A DNA stretch of 64,000 nucleotides from Ochrobactrum sp. CM-21-5 (GTDB lineage: Bacteria; Pseudomonadota; Alphaproteobacteria; Rhizobiales; Rhizobiaceae): NCBI RefSeq assembly GCF_014253075.1, contig NZ_JACLZJ010000001.1:186001-250000 (forward strand). Direction: 5' to 3'. A model generated the notes under the pieces. It had not been told where the DNA came from and did not search any database. It saw only the letters and a program-made list of their open reading frames with translations. Made by a program: the position numbers and the translations under genes. Positions 18,683 to 26,310 of this stretch are shown one piece after another. Every line of letters starts with the position of its first letter. Positions within the stretch are counted from its first letter, which is position 1.

Positions 18683-19120
18683 TCAGTCATACGAAACCTT
18701 GCCGCGCCCCTTCTTGATTTCCGAGCGCCCGGATTTGGCTTTCAGGCGGCGTTCAACAGATCCTTTTGTGGGTTTGGTTTTCTTGCGCGGCGGCGGTGGC
18801 GGCTCGGCAGCTTTGGCGATCAGGGCGATCAGGCGCTCGCGCGCATCCTCGCGGTTGCGCTCCTGGGTGCGAAAGCGGTTGGCTTCGATCAGAACATCGC
18901 CGTCCTTCGTGCCCTTCTGTCCGGCAAGCTTGAACAGGCGTGACAGAATATCGTCCGGCAAACCGGACGTGACTGCACGAAACCGCAGCTGCACCGCTGT
19001 CGAGACTTTATTGACATTCTGCCCGCCCGGGCCGGAGGAACGGATGAAGTTTTCCTCCAGATCATCCTCGCGGATGGTCAGGCGTTTCGTGATGCGGATG
19101 ATGTTCCGGTTCTCTTCCAT
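18683..19120 (-). CDS. arfB: Alternative ribosome-rescue factor ArfB (YaeJ-like)
   Basis: 145 residues. It has the GGQ catalytic loop of class I release factors (SSGPGGQNVNKVST, residues about 28-41) and no codon-recognition domains. The C-terminal tail is rich in Lys and Arg (PRKKTKPTKGSVERRLKAK), the part that enters the empty mRNA channel of stalled ribosomes. It therefore hydrolyses peptidyl-tRNA on non-stop ribosomes, as known for ArfB. The first codon is ATG at 19120. Confidence 0.92.
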   Translation of the reverse strand: MEENRNIIRITKRLTIREDDLEENFIRSSGPGGQNVNKVSTAVQLRFRAVTSGLPDDILSRLFKLAGQKGTKDGDVLIEANRFRTQERNREDARERLIALIAKAAEPPPPPRKKTKPTKGSVERRLKAKSGRSEIKKGRGKVSYD

Positions 19121-19163
19121 AAAGAGAACAGATACACCAGTTTGAAACGACCCGACAATTCTA

Positions 19164-19196
19164 GAGTAAAAGAAAACCCGGCACTATGGCCGGGCC
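19164..19196 (-). terminator. Rho-independent terminator downstream of pckA
   Basis: Read leftward: CCCGGC (19194-19189), loop, GCCGGG (19182-19177), then TTTTCTTTTAC. It is about 25 bp after the pckA stop. Confidence 0.8.
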
Positions 19197-19221
19197 TTCC
19201 CTCCTCCTCAGGATGAGCTTG

Positions 19222-20832
19222 TTATTCCGCGGCAATGCGGATCGCCGGGGCCGCGTCTTTCACCTCGTGATCGACATGGCTTTCGAACTTCTCGAAATTC
19301 ATCACGAACATATCGACAAGTTTGCGGGCTTGCACGTCATAGGCGGCCTTGTCGGTCCAGGTCGAACGCGGATCGAGAATGGACTTGTCCACGCCGGGCA
19401 CTTCCACCGGCACCGCAAAGCCGAAATTCGGATCGGTGCGGAATTCGGCATCATTCAGCGAACCGTCGAGCGCGGCAGCGAGAAGCGCGCGCGTTGCCTT
19501 GATCGGCATACGCTTGCCCACACCGTAGGCGCCGCCAGTCCAGCCGGTATTGACCAGCCAGCAGTCAACCTTGTGCTCGGCAATGAGCTTGCGCAGCAGG
19601 TTGCCGTATTCCGACGGATGGCGCGGCATGAACGGTGCGCCGAAGCAGGTGGAGAAGGTTGCTTCCGGCTCAGTCACGCCTTTTTCCGTGCCCGCGACTT
19701 TTGCTGTGTAGCCGGACAGGAAGTGGTACATGGCCTGCGCAGGCGTCAGCTTGGCGATTGGAGGCATCACGCCGAAAGCATCGGCAGTGAGCATGATGAT
19801 GTTCTTCGGCTGGCCACCCTTTCCCGTTTTCGAAGCATTCGGGATGAAATCCAGTGGATAGGCGCAGCGCGTATTTTCGGTCAGCGAACCATCGTCGAAA
19901 TCCGGCTGGCGGTGTTCGTCCAGCACGACATTTTCGAGAACCGTGCCGAAGCGCTGCGTGGTTGCGTAGATTTCCGGCTCCGCTTCGGCGGAAAGGCGGA
20001 TGGTCTTGGCGTAGCAGCCGCCTTCGAAGTTGAACACGCCATGTTCACCCCAGCCATGCTCGTCATCGCCGATCAGCGTACGGGTCGGGTCGGCGGAAAG
20101 CGTGGTCTTGCCGGTGCCGGACAGGCCGAAGAAAACGGCGGTATCGCCGTTCGGACCTTCATTGGCCGAGCAATGCATGGGCATCACGCCCTTGGCGGGC
20201 AGCAGGTAGTTGAGTGCGGTGAAGACGGATTTCTTCATCTCGCCGGCGTAGGACGTGCCGCCGATCAGCACGATTTTGCGGGTCAGATCGACAGCGATCA
20301 CCGTTTCGGTGCGCACGCCATAGCGTTCCGGATCGGCTTTGAAGGACGGCAGATCGATGATGGTCATCTCCGGCACGTAGGAGGCGAGCGCTTCTAATTC
20401 CGGGCGAATCAGAAGATTGCGGATGAACAGCGAATGCCAGGCATATTCGGTGATGATGCGGGCATTGATCTTGTTGTCTGCATCCGCGCCGCCGATCAGA
20501 TCCTGAACGAAAAGCTCCTTGCCCTTCGCATGCTCGATGAAATCGGCATGGAGAAGCGCGAAGGCTTCCGGCGTCATCGGCTTGTTGTTGTCCCACCAGA
20601 CATGGGCCTCGGTGTTCGCGTCGCGCACGACGAATTTGTCCTTCGGTGAACGGCCCGTATGCTGGCCGGTGCGGGCCACGACAGCGCCCTGGGCGGTCAG
20701 TTCGGCTTCACCGCGACGGATGGTTTCCTCGTAGAGCCGCGCCGGCCCGAGATTATAAAAGACTGCGGAGAGTTCCTTCAGTCCAGAAGTGGCAATGGAA
20801 GCGGCCGTATTGTGAATGCCGGTCTCTCTCAT
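19222..20832 (-). CDS. pckA: Phosphoenolpyruvate carboxykinase (ATP)
   Basis: 536 residues, the full length for rhizobial ATP-type PckA. It converts oxaloacetate plus ATP to PEP, the entry to gluconeogenesis from C4 acids. Visible motifs: the oxaloacetate-site [14 protein letters not shown] near residue 54, [12 protein letters not shown] near residue 203, and the kinase P-loop [12 protein letters not shown] near residue 240 with GDDEHGW. The frame is intact to the end. It is divergent from bvrR across a 406-bp AT-rich gap, and literature on Brucella links BvrR/BvrS to carbon metabolism. Studies of B. abortus report that PPDK rather than PckA is used; no inactivating lesion is visible here. 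Confidence 0.95.
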   Translation of the reverse strand: MRETGIHNTAASIATSGLKELSAVFYNLGPARLYEETIRRGEAELTAQGAVVARTGQHTGRSPKDKFVVRDANTEAHVWWDNNKPMTPEAFALLHADFIEHAKGKELFVQDLIGGADADNKINARIITEYAWHSLFIRNLLIRPELEALASYVPEMTIIDLPSFKADPERYGVRTETVIAVDLTRKIVLIGGTSYAGEMKKSVFTALNYLLPAKGVMPMHCSANEGPNGDTAVFFGLSGTGKTTLSADPTRTLIGDDEHGWGEHGVFNFEGGCYAKTIRLSAEAEPEIYATTQRFGTVLENVVLDEHRQPDFDDGSLTENTRCAYPLDFIPNASKTGKGGQPKNIIMLTADAFGVMPPIAKLTPAQAMYHFLSGYTAKVAGTEKGVTEPEATFSTCFGAPFMPRHPSEYGNLLRKLIAEHKVDCWLVNTGWTGGAYGVGKRMPIKATRALLAAALDGSLNDAEFRTDPNFGFAVPVEVPGVDKSILDPRSTWTDKAAYDVQARKLVDMFVMNFEKFESHVDHEVKDAAPAIRIAAE

Positions 20833-21238
20833 GGTGTCTCCGCGTGTCGGTTTGACAAATTGATCTGTCTCTTTTCACGAGCGTGAAAATGAGATTGGCA
20901 GTCAGAAACAGATTAATCGTGACAATTCAAATATTTAATCGATTTAAAAATTTTGAAATTTTTTTAAATCGTTTAATCTGGACGTTATGGGGTGCGCGAT
21001 TTGAGGAATACAACCTGAGAGGGTGCTGGTCTGTTGATGATTCGCCGTGGGTTGGTTTTGCGCCTTCTTGCGCCGCCGCCACATTTTGTACCTAATTTGT
21101 ACTGCAAAAGCGGGCTTACTATAATAGTATTGAAAGCAATCAGGCGTTTGATGCTCGAACAACCGGTATCTTCAACCGGTTCACATGGCGCCTCCACCGG
21201 ACATGTCCGGCGGGTCAATTAAAAAGGAGAAGGTCCGC
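20833..21238. promoter_or_regulatory. Divergent pckA-bvrR control region
   Basis: 406 bp without a gene. 20931-20977 is almost pure A/T and holds a perfect 11-bp inverted repeat, CGATTTAAAAA (20940-20950) and TTTTTAAATCG (20961-20971), with a 10-nt spacer. Rightward, a good sigma-70-type promoter lies at 21097-21125. The bvrR leader from there to 21238 is about 110 nt and ends in a strong AGGAG ribosome site. Confidence 0.65.
21085..21125 (+). promoter_or_regulatory. Candidate bvrR promoter with TTTGTAC direct repeat
   Basis: A -35-like TTGTAC at 21097-21102 and a perfect TATAAT at 21120-21125 are 17 bp apart. TTTGTAC occurs twice, at 21085-21091 and 21096-21102, one helical turn apart and overlapping the -35. 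OmpR-family regulators often bind such tandem repeats, so autoregulation by BvrR is a reasonable inference. Confidence 0.6.
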
Positions 21239-21958
21239 ATGAAGGAAGCCTCGGCAACGCAGACGATTGCGCTGGTCGACGATGACCGCAACATTCTGAC
21301 CTCCGTTTCCATTGCGCTGGAGTCGGAAGGCTACCGGGTGGAAACCTACACCGATGGCGCTTCCGCGCTTGACGGTCTGATGGCGCGTCCGCCCAATCTT
21401 GCGATCTTCGACATCAAGATGCCGCGCATGGATGGCATGGAGCTTTTGCGGCGCCTGCGCCAGAAGTCCGACTTGCCGGTCATCTTCCTGACCTCCAAGG
21501 ATGATGAGATCGACGAATTGTTCGGCCTCAAGATGGGCGCTGACGATTTCATCACCAAGCCGTTCTCGCAGCGACTGCTCGTTGAACGTGTGAAGGCTGT
21601 TCTGCGCCGTGTCGCAGCGCGTGACGGCACGGCCAAGCCGACCGGCCAGCAGGCCAAGTCGCTTGAGCGCGGCCAGCTTGTCATGGATCAGGAACGCCAT
21701 ACCTGCACCTGGAAGGGCGAGCCGGTCACGCTGACGGTAACCGAATTTCTCATTCTGCATTCGCTGGCGCAGCGTCCTGGCGTCGTGAAAAGCCGTGACG
21801 CGCTGATGGATGCAGCCTATGATGAGCAAGTCTATGTGGATGACCGCACCATCGACAGTCACATCAAGCGCCTGCGCAAGAAGTTCAAGGCGGTTGACGA
21901 CGATTTCGAGATGATCGAAACGCTCTATGGCGTCGGCTATCGTTTTCGCGAGGCTTGA
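21239..21958 (+). CDS. bvrR: Two-component response regulator BvrR (ChvI)
   Basis: 239 residues from ATG at 21239 behind AGGAGAAGG. An N-terminal receiver domain carries the acidic triad DDD (14-16), the phosphoacceptor Asp58 in [10 protein letters not shown], and a conserved Lys in ITKPFS. The C-terminal winged helix is of the OmpR/PhoB type, with [15 protein letters not shown] and a GVGYRF end. With BvrS it controls outer membrane, virulence and metabolic genes in Brucella (ChvI in rhizobia). The following hprK-PTS genes mark this as the bvr locus. Confidence 0.97.
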   Translation: MKEASATQTIALVDDDRNILTSVSIALESEGYRVETYTDGASALDGLMARPPNLAIFDIKMPRMDGMELLRRLRQKSDLPVIFLTSKDDEIDELFGLKMGADDFITKPFSQRLLVERVKAVLRRVAARDGTAKPTGQQAKSLERGQLVMDQERHTCTWKGEPVTLTVTEFLILHSLAQRPGVVKSRDALMDAAYDEQVYVDDRTIDSHIKRLRKKFKAVDDDFEMIETLYGVGYRFREA

Positions 21959-22059
21959 TTGATGGTATTTCATTACCGGGTCTGACGGCCCGGCAATGAG
22001 CGCATTCCGGGAAGCGTGAAACGATTGCCGGCTACGATGCGTGCGAAGACTGATGTTCA

Positions 22060-22096
22060 GAGCATTTCCAGCCAGCGCATCTGGGCTGGAAATGTA
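22060..22096. repeat. Perfect 11-bp inverted repeat between bvrR and bvrS
   Basis: CATTTCCAGCC (22063-22073) and GGCTGGAAATG (22084-22094) with a 10-nt spacer; no T-run follows, so it is not a simple terminator. The GAGCATTTCCAGC start resembles the short dispersed repeat seen at 56836-56899, suggesting a degraded repeat copy that forms an mRNA hairpin in the bicistronic message. Confidence 0.6.
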
Positions 22097-22126
22097 CTGC
22101 CCCAAAAGAGAGCAAGACAGAGCGAC

Positions 22127-23944
22127 ATGGTCGCAGAGACCCGGAACGACGGCCTGTCAGGCCAGAAGGCGGATTTGCGAGAGCGCAGGGCACGGCGGCA
22201 ACGCTCGGTGTTTCTGCGCCGTTTTGTTGTGCCTGTCCGCAAGTTTCTGGGGCAATATCTGTTCTCAAGCCTGACGCGCCGTATCTTGTTTCTCAATCTT
22301 GCGGCGCTGGCGGTTCTGGTTTCCGGCATCCTCTATATGAACCAGTTCCGCGAGGGGCTGATCGATGCCAAGATCGAAAGCCTTCTGACGCAGGGCAAGA
22401 TCATTGCAGGCGCGATTTCCGCATCGGCCACCGTCGATACGAATTCCCTGATGATTGATCCCGAAAAGTTGCTGGAGCTTCAGGCCGGGCAAAGCCTTAC
22501 CCCCTCGCCCGATTCGCCCGACAATTGGGAATTTCCGATCAATCCGGAAAAGGTTTCGCCTCTCCTCCGCCGTCTGATCTCGCCGACCAGCACCCGCGCG
22601 CGCATTTATGACCGCTACGCCAATATGCTGCTCGATTCCCGTGCGCTCTATTCGCCGAGTTTTCCGTCCAGCGGTCCGGTTCTTCGCTACGATCTTCCGC
22701 CTATCGAGGAAGATAAGCCTGGTCTATGGGAGCGCATCGGCAACTGGCTGTCGCGCTGGTTCTATGGCGGCGGCCTGCCGGTCTATCAGGAACAGCCGGG
22801 TGGTAACGGTCTGGCTTATCCGGAAATCGTCAAAGCCCTGAGCGGTTCGCCGCAGACCGCCCAGCGCCGTAATGAAAAAGGCGAACTGGTTGTATCGGTC
22901 GCCGTTCCGATCCAGCGTTCGCGCGCCATTCTCGGCGTTCTCCTGCTTTCGACCGAAGGTGACGACATCGACAAGATCGTGCAGGGCGAACGCATGGCGG
23001 TTTTCCGTGTTTTCGGCGTCGTCTCGCTTGTGATGGTAATTCTGTCGCTCTTCCTCGCCTCGACCATCGCAAGCCCGCTGCGCAAATTGTCGGCAGCTGC
23101 CGATCGTGTGCGCCATGGCGTGAAGAGCCGTGTCGAGATTCCCGATTTCTCCGACCGCCAGGATGAAGTCGGCCATCTTTCGACCTCGATCCGCGATATG
23201 ACCGATTCTCTCTATACGCGGATCGAGGCCATCGAGAGCTTTGCCGCCGATGTCAGCCACGAGCTGAAAAATCCCCTCACCTCGCTGCGCAGCGCCGTCG
23301 AAACCTTGCCGCTCACAAAGACCGACGAATCGCGCAAGCGTCTGCTTGATGTCATCCAGCACGATGTGCGCCGCCTCGATCGCCTGATTACGGATATTTC
23401 GGACGCTTCGCGACTTGATGCCGAACTCGCGCGCGAACATATCGACCGGGTCGATATGAAGACGCTTCTGACGAACCTCGTGAATGCCGCCCGCGAAGTG
23501 CGCCGCAACAAGGTCGGTACCGAGATCGCCTTCGATATAGGCAAGCTTCCGGCTGGAAAAAAAGGTTTCGTCGTTGCCGGCCATGATCTGCGTCTCGGGC
23601 AGGTGGTCAGTAATCTCATTGAAAATGCGCGCTCCTTCGTTCCTGACGATACGGGCCGCATCGTGGTCACGCTGGTCGGTGAAGGCAGTCGTGTGCGCAT
23701 CCTGGTCGAGGATAACGGCCCGGGTATTCCAATTGAAAATATCGAGCGTATCTTCGAACGTTTCTATACGGATCGTCCGGCATCGGAGGCTTTCGGCCAG
23801 AATTCCGGCCTCGGGCTTTCGATCAGTCGCCAGATTATCGAAGCCCATGGCGGCACGCTGACGGCGGAAAACATTCCCGATCCAGCCCACCCGGACCGGT
23901 TCAAGGGCGCCCGTTTCATCGTCGATCTTCCCGCAAGCGCATGA
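22127..23944 (+). CDS. bvrS: Sensor histidine kinase BvrS (ChvG)
   Basis: 605 residues from ATG at 22127; the frame is open to 22016 but the extra segment lies in the hairpin-bearing spacer. Two membrane segments (about residues 50-70 and 295-317) enclose a periplasmic sensor domain, followed by a HAMP linker. The kinase core has the H-box SHELKNPL with His378, N-box NLIENA, G1 DNGPGIP and G2 GLGLS. It phosphorylates BvrR. Its stop overlaps hprK (ATGA at 23941-23944). Confidence 0.96.
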   Translation: MVAETRNDGLSGQKADLRERRARRQRSVFLRRFVVPVRKFLGQYLFSSLTRRILFLNLAALAVLVSGILYMNQFREGLIDAKIESLLTQGKIIAGAISASATVDTNSLMIDPEKLLELQAGQSLTPSPDSPDNWEFPINPEKVSPLLRRLISPTSTRARIYDRYANMLLDSRALYSPSFPSSGPVLRYDLPPIEEDKPGLWERIGNWLSRWFYGGGLPVYQEQPGGNGLAYPEIVKALSGSPQTAQRRNEKGELVVSVAVPIQRSRAILGVLLLSTEGDDIDKIVQGERMAVFRVFGVVSLVMVILSLFLASTIASPLRKLSAAADRVRHGVKSRVEIPDFSDRQDEVGHLSTSIRDMTDSLYTRIEAIESFAADVSHELKNPLTSLRSAVETLPLTKTDESRKRLLDVIQHDVRRLDRLITDISDASRLDAELAREHIDRVDMKTLLTNLVNAAREVRRNKVGTEIAFDIGKLPAGKKGFVVAGHDLRLGQVVSNLIENARSFVPDDTGRIVVTLVGEGSRVRILVEDNGPGIPIENIERIFERFYTDRPASEAFGQNSGLGLSISRQIIEAHGGTLTAENIPDPAHPDRFKGARFIVDLPASA

Positions 23945-24423
23945 CACCGGAAGAGGAAAAGAGCGGTGTCCACGCTACCACGCTGCAATTGCAGGGCCGC
24001 GGCGTCATGATCATGGGACGGTCTGGCACAGGCAAGACGGAACTGGCGCTCACCCTGATCGAGCGCGCTGCCGCGCGAGGTGAAGAAGCCTTTCTCGTTG
24101 CAGATGACCGAACGCTGTTGCACGTGGTGGACGACAGATTGGTTGCCAGTGTTCCGGCTGTGCTTGCAGGCGGCGTGGAGATTCGCGGCGCGGGCCTGTT
24201 TTCGGTGCCCTATGTCGCCTCGACTCCGCTCGATATGGTTGTGATGCTGGTGGATGCGTCTCAGGCGGAACGTTATCCGGGCGGCGGCATGTGGACCTTT
24301 GACGGTGTCAGCCTGCCCCGCCTTCTCCTGCCTGCCCTGTCGTCTAATGGTGATTCCAATGCGCTTTCGCGGGCTATAGAGGCGATGTTGTTCTACAAAA
24401 AATGGTCTCGCGAGAGCGGCTGA
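23941..24423 (+). CDS. hprK: Short HPr kinase/phosphorylase
   Basis: 160 residues, half the size of Firmicute HprK: only the C-terminal catalytic domain is present, as known for Alphaproteobacteria. Walker A GRSGTGKT is at residues 26-33 and the family signature EIRGAGLFSV at about 80. It would phosphorylate or dephosphorylate the regulatory serine of HPr. It overlaps bvrS by 4 bp, linking envelope sensing with the PTS. A 203-bp gap separates it from the EIIA gene. Confidence 0.92.
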   Translation: MTPEEEKSGVHATTLQLQGRGVMIMGRSGTGKTELALTLIERAAARGEEAFLVADDRTLLHVVDDRLVASVPAVLAGGVEIRGAGLFSVPYVASTPLDMVVMLVDASQAERYPGGGMWTFDGVSLPRLLLPALSSNGDSNALSRAIEAMLFYKKWSRESG

Positions 24424-24626
24424 AGCCCACTTGTTTCGAATCGATTAAGTTTTCACAGCGCTGCGGCATTTTGCTTTTTTCAAGGCAGCGTGGATATTTT
24501 TCACTTGCTATCAAGATTTGCGCTGCCAAGATGCACAACTCGCCGGCGCGTTTCCGGTGGGTTTTAAGTGCCATCTGATCCTCTGGCGGGGTGATGCGGC
24601 GGGCACGCGACGGGAGCTTTTATAGT

Positions 24627-25028
24627 ATGATCGGACTCGTGCTTGTTACGCACGGAAGGTTGGCCGAGGAGTTTTTGCATGCTGTTGAGCATGTCGTCGG
24701 CCCGCAAGATAATTTCGAGACTGTTTGTATCGGTGCTGAAGACGATATGGAGCAGCGTCGGCGCGATATCGTCGATGCGGTCGAGCGCGCTGATAACGGT
24801 AGCGGTGTCATCATTCTGACAGATATGTTTGGTGGAACCCCGTCCAATCTGGCGATTTCGGTCATGAAGGAAGGCAGGGTCGAGGTCATCGCGGGCGTCA
24901 ATCTGCCGATGTTGATCAAGCTTTCCAGTGTCAGGATCGGAAGCGACATGAAGACGGCACTGCGCGAAGCGCAGGACGCCGGACGCAAATATATCAACGT
25001 CGCAAGCCAGGTCCTGACAGGAAAATAG
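24627..25028 (+). CDS. PTS EIIA component, mannose type
   Basis: 133 residues from ATG at 24627 (MIGLVLVTHG) with GGGAG upstream. It is an EIIA-Man domain; the phosphoacceptor is His9. The motif ILTDMFGGTPSN near residue 65 is diagnostic. No EIIB, EIIC or EIID gene is in the window, so it probably acts as a regulatory phosphocarrier as proposed for the Brucella and rhizobial PTS. It is 3 bp before the HPr gene. Confidence 0.93.
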   Translation: MIGLVLVTHGRLAEEFLHAVEHVVGPQDNFETVCIGAEDDMEQRRRDIVDAVERADNGSGVIILTDMFGGTPSNLAISVMKEGRVEVIAGVNLPMLIKLSSVRIGSDMKTALREAQDAGRKYINVASQVLTGK

Positions 25029-25031
25029 TTC

Positions 25032-25346
25032 ATGCATTCGAGCGTCACCGTCACCGGCGAATACGATCCGGAAGCAGCGCTTACCCGGTCTTTTGAAATC
25101 GTCAACAAGCGTGGGCTTCATGCGCGGGCTTCGGCGAAATTCGTCCAGCTCGTTGACAGTTATGATGCTCATGTCCGGGTCAGCAAGGACGGGATGACCG
25201 TTGGCGGCACATCCATTATGGGGCTGATGATGCTGGCCGCTTCACCGGGCTGCTGCATCGAGGTAAGCGCCTCCGGCGAACAGGCCGGTGCCGTGCTCGA
25301 TGCCCTCCAGACCCTCATCGCCGACAAGTTTGGCGAAGAAGCCTGA
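25032..25346 (+). CDS. HPr family phosphocarrier protein
   Basis: 104 residues, with about 15 more at the N-terminus than E. coli HPr. The phosphoacceptor is His30 in NKRGLHARASAKF; the regulatory serine corresponds to Ser61 in GGTSIMGLM, the substrate expected for HprK. It receives phosphate from EI-Ntr (not in the window) and passes it to EIIA. Gene order hprK-EIIA-HPr is the compact regulatory PTS of Rhizobiales. Confidence 0.94.
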   Translation: MHSSVTVTGEYDPEAALTRSFEIVNKRGLHARASAKFVQLVDSYDAHVRVSKDGMTVGGTSIMGLMMLAASPGCCIEVSASGEQAGAVLDALQTLIADKFGEEA

Positions 25347-25351
25347 CACCG

Positions 25352-26164
25352 GTGGCTACCCCCTCTGTCGATCTTTCCACACCTATTGCCGTTTTCGACG
25401 CGGGCATCGGCAGCTATGCGCTCGTGGATCTGATACGGCGCTGCCAGCCTCGCAGAGACATCATCTATTTTGCCGATCGTGCCCGCTTTCCTTATGGAAG
25501 AAAATCGCGCGACGAATTGCTGTCGATCATGCGCGGCACGATAGAGTATCTGGTCGAACTGGGCGCGGAAGCGGTAGTACTTGCGTCCAATGCACCGTCG
25601 ATCATGGTGCTGGACCAGCTGAAAGGCGCGTTCGAGGTGCCAGTTTACGGTGTCGCGCCGCCCGTCCGTGAAGCCATGTCGCTGAGCAAAAGCGGGAGTG
25701 TCGGTATAATGGGTGTCCACTCGATGATCGATAGTGTTGAGCTTGGGCAGTTCGTTCGCGCGCAGGTGTCCGACCCCGAACACGTCGCGCTCATCAATGG
25801 CTCGCCTATGGTGGAACTGGTGGAAAGCGGCGCTTTTCTTCTGGCGCCGGAAACCACCGCTGCGGCTGTGGTCGGCTTCTGCGACCGGATCGCCACCCGT
25901 CATCCGGTAATTGACGTCGTCACCTTGTCGAGCACGCATCTGCCATGGTTGCGGTCCTTTTTTGAAATTGCCCGTCCCGATTGGCAGTTCCTCGACCCCG
26001 CCGACGCCGTTGTAGCAGCCCTGCCCCAACCGCAAAGCGGTTCCGGGCGCACGGTCGCTCTGGTAACTGAAAGTGACGTCTATCCGGTTTCCGCGTTTCG
26101 CACGATGCTCGAAAAGCTGGGTGTTGATCTGCAACTCACCGTGGTCGATCCGGCCATCGGTTAA
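25352..26164 (+). CDS. Glutamate racemase-like protein lacking both catalytic cysteines
   Basis: 270 residues from GTG at 25352, 5 bp after HPr. The fold is that of Asp/Glu racemases: FDAGIGSYALVDLI at residues 15-28 matches the N-terminal FDSGxGG element, YFADRARFPYG matches the next block. However, the first catalytic motif (A-C-N-T in MurI) reads LASNAPS with Ser79, and the second (L-G-C-T-H) reads LSSTHLP with Ser194. Loss of both cysteines argues against normal cofactor-free racemisation. The gene may have become regulatory or acquired another substrate; a true murI must be elsewhere. An AT-rich ahcY promoter region follows. Confidence 0.8.
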   Translation: MATPSVDLSTPIAVFDAGIGSYALVDLIRRCQPRRDIIYFADRARFPYGRKSRDELLSIMRGTIEYLVELGAEAVVLASNAPSIMVLDQLKGAFEVPVYGVAPPVREAMSLSKSGSVGIMGVHSMIDSVELGQFVRAQVSDPEHVALINGSPMVELVESGAFLLAPETTAAAVVGFCDRIATRHPVIDVVTLSSTHLPWLRSFFEIARPDWQFLDPADAVVAALPQPQSGSGRTVALVTESDVYPVSAFRTMLEKLGVDLQLTVVDPAIG

Positions 26165-26244
26165 CCTCTTTGATATGCACGTATAAAGATTTCTTTATAT
26201 TGCGTTGTACTTGGACCGCTGATCTGCTAGTCAAAAGCGCAGCC

Positions 26245-26285
26245 GAAGCCCGTTTTCAAAACCACTTCTGTATTTTCCGGGCTTC
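26245..26285 (+). promoter_or_regulatory. Hairpin in the ahcY leader
   Basis: A perfect 8-bp stem GAAGCCCG (26245-26252) and CGGGCTTC (26278-26285) closes a 25-nt loop, ending 25 nt before the ahcY start. No T-run follows. It does not match any SAH or SAM riboswitch consensus known to me. Confidence 0.45.
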
Positions 26286-26310
26286 AGACATCGTTTGATT
26301 GGAGCAGATA

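Noticed and set aside
19186-20397. 403-codon open frame opposite pckA
   Set aside because: Antisense shadow; composition is the complement of PckA codons and no domain is visible.
26165-26310. Known SAH or SAM riboswitch before ahcY
   Set aside because: Only a single hairpin is visible and no pseudoknot or conserved core of those classes could be recognised.
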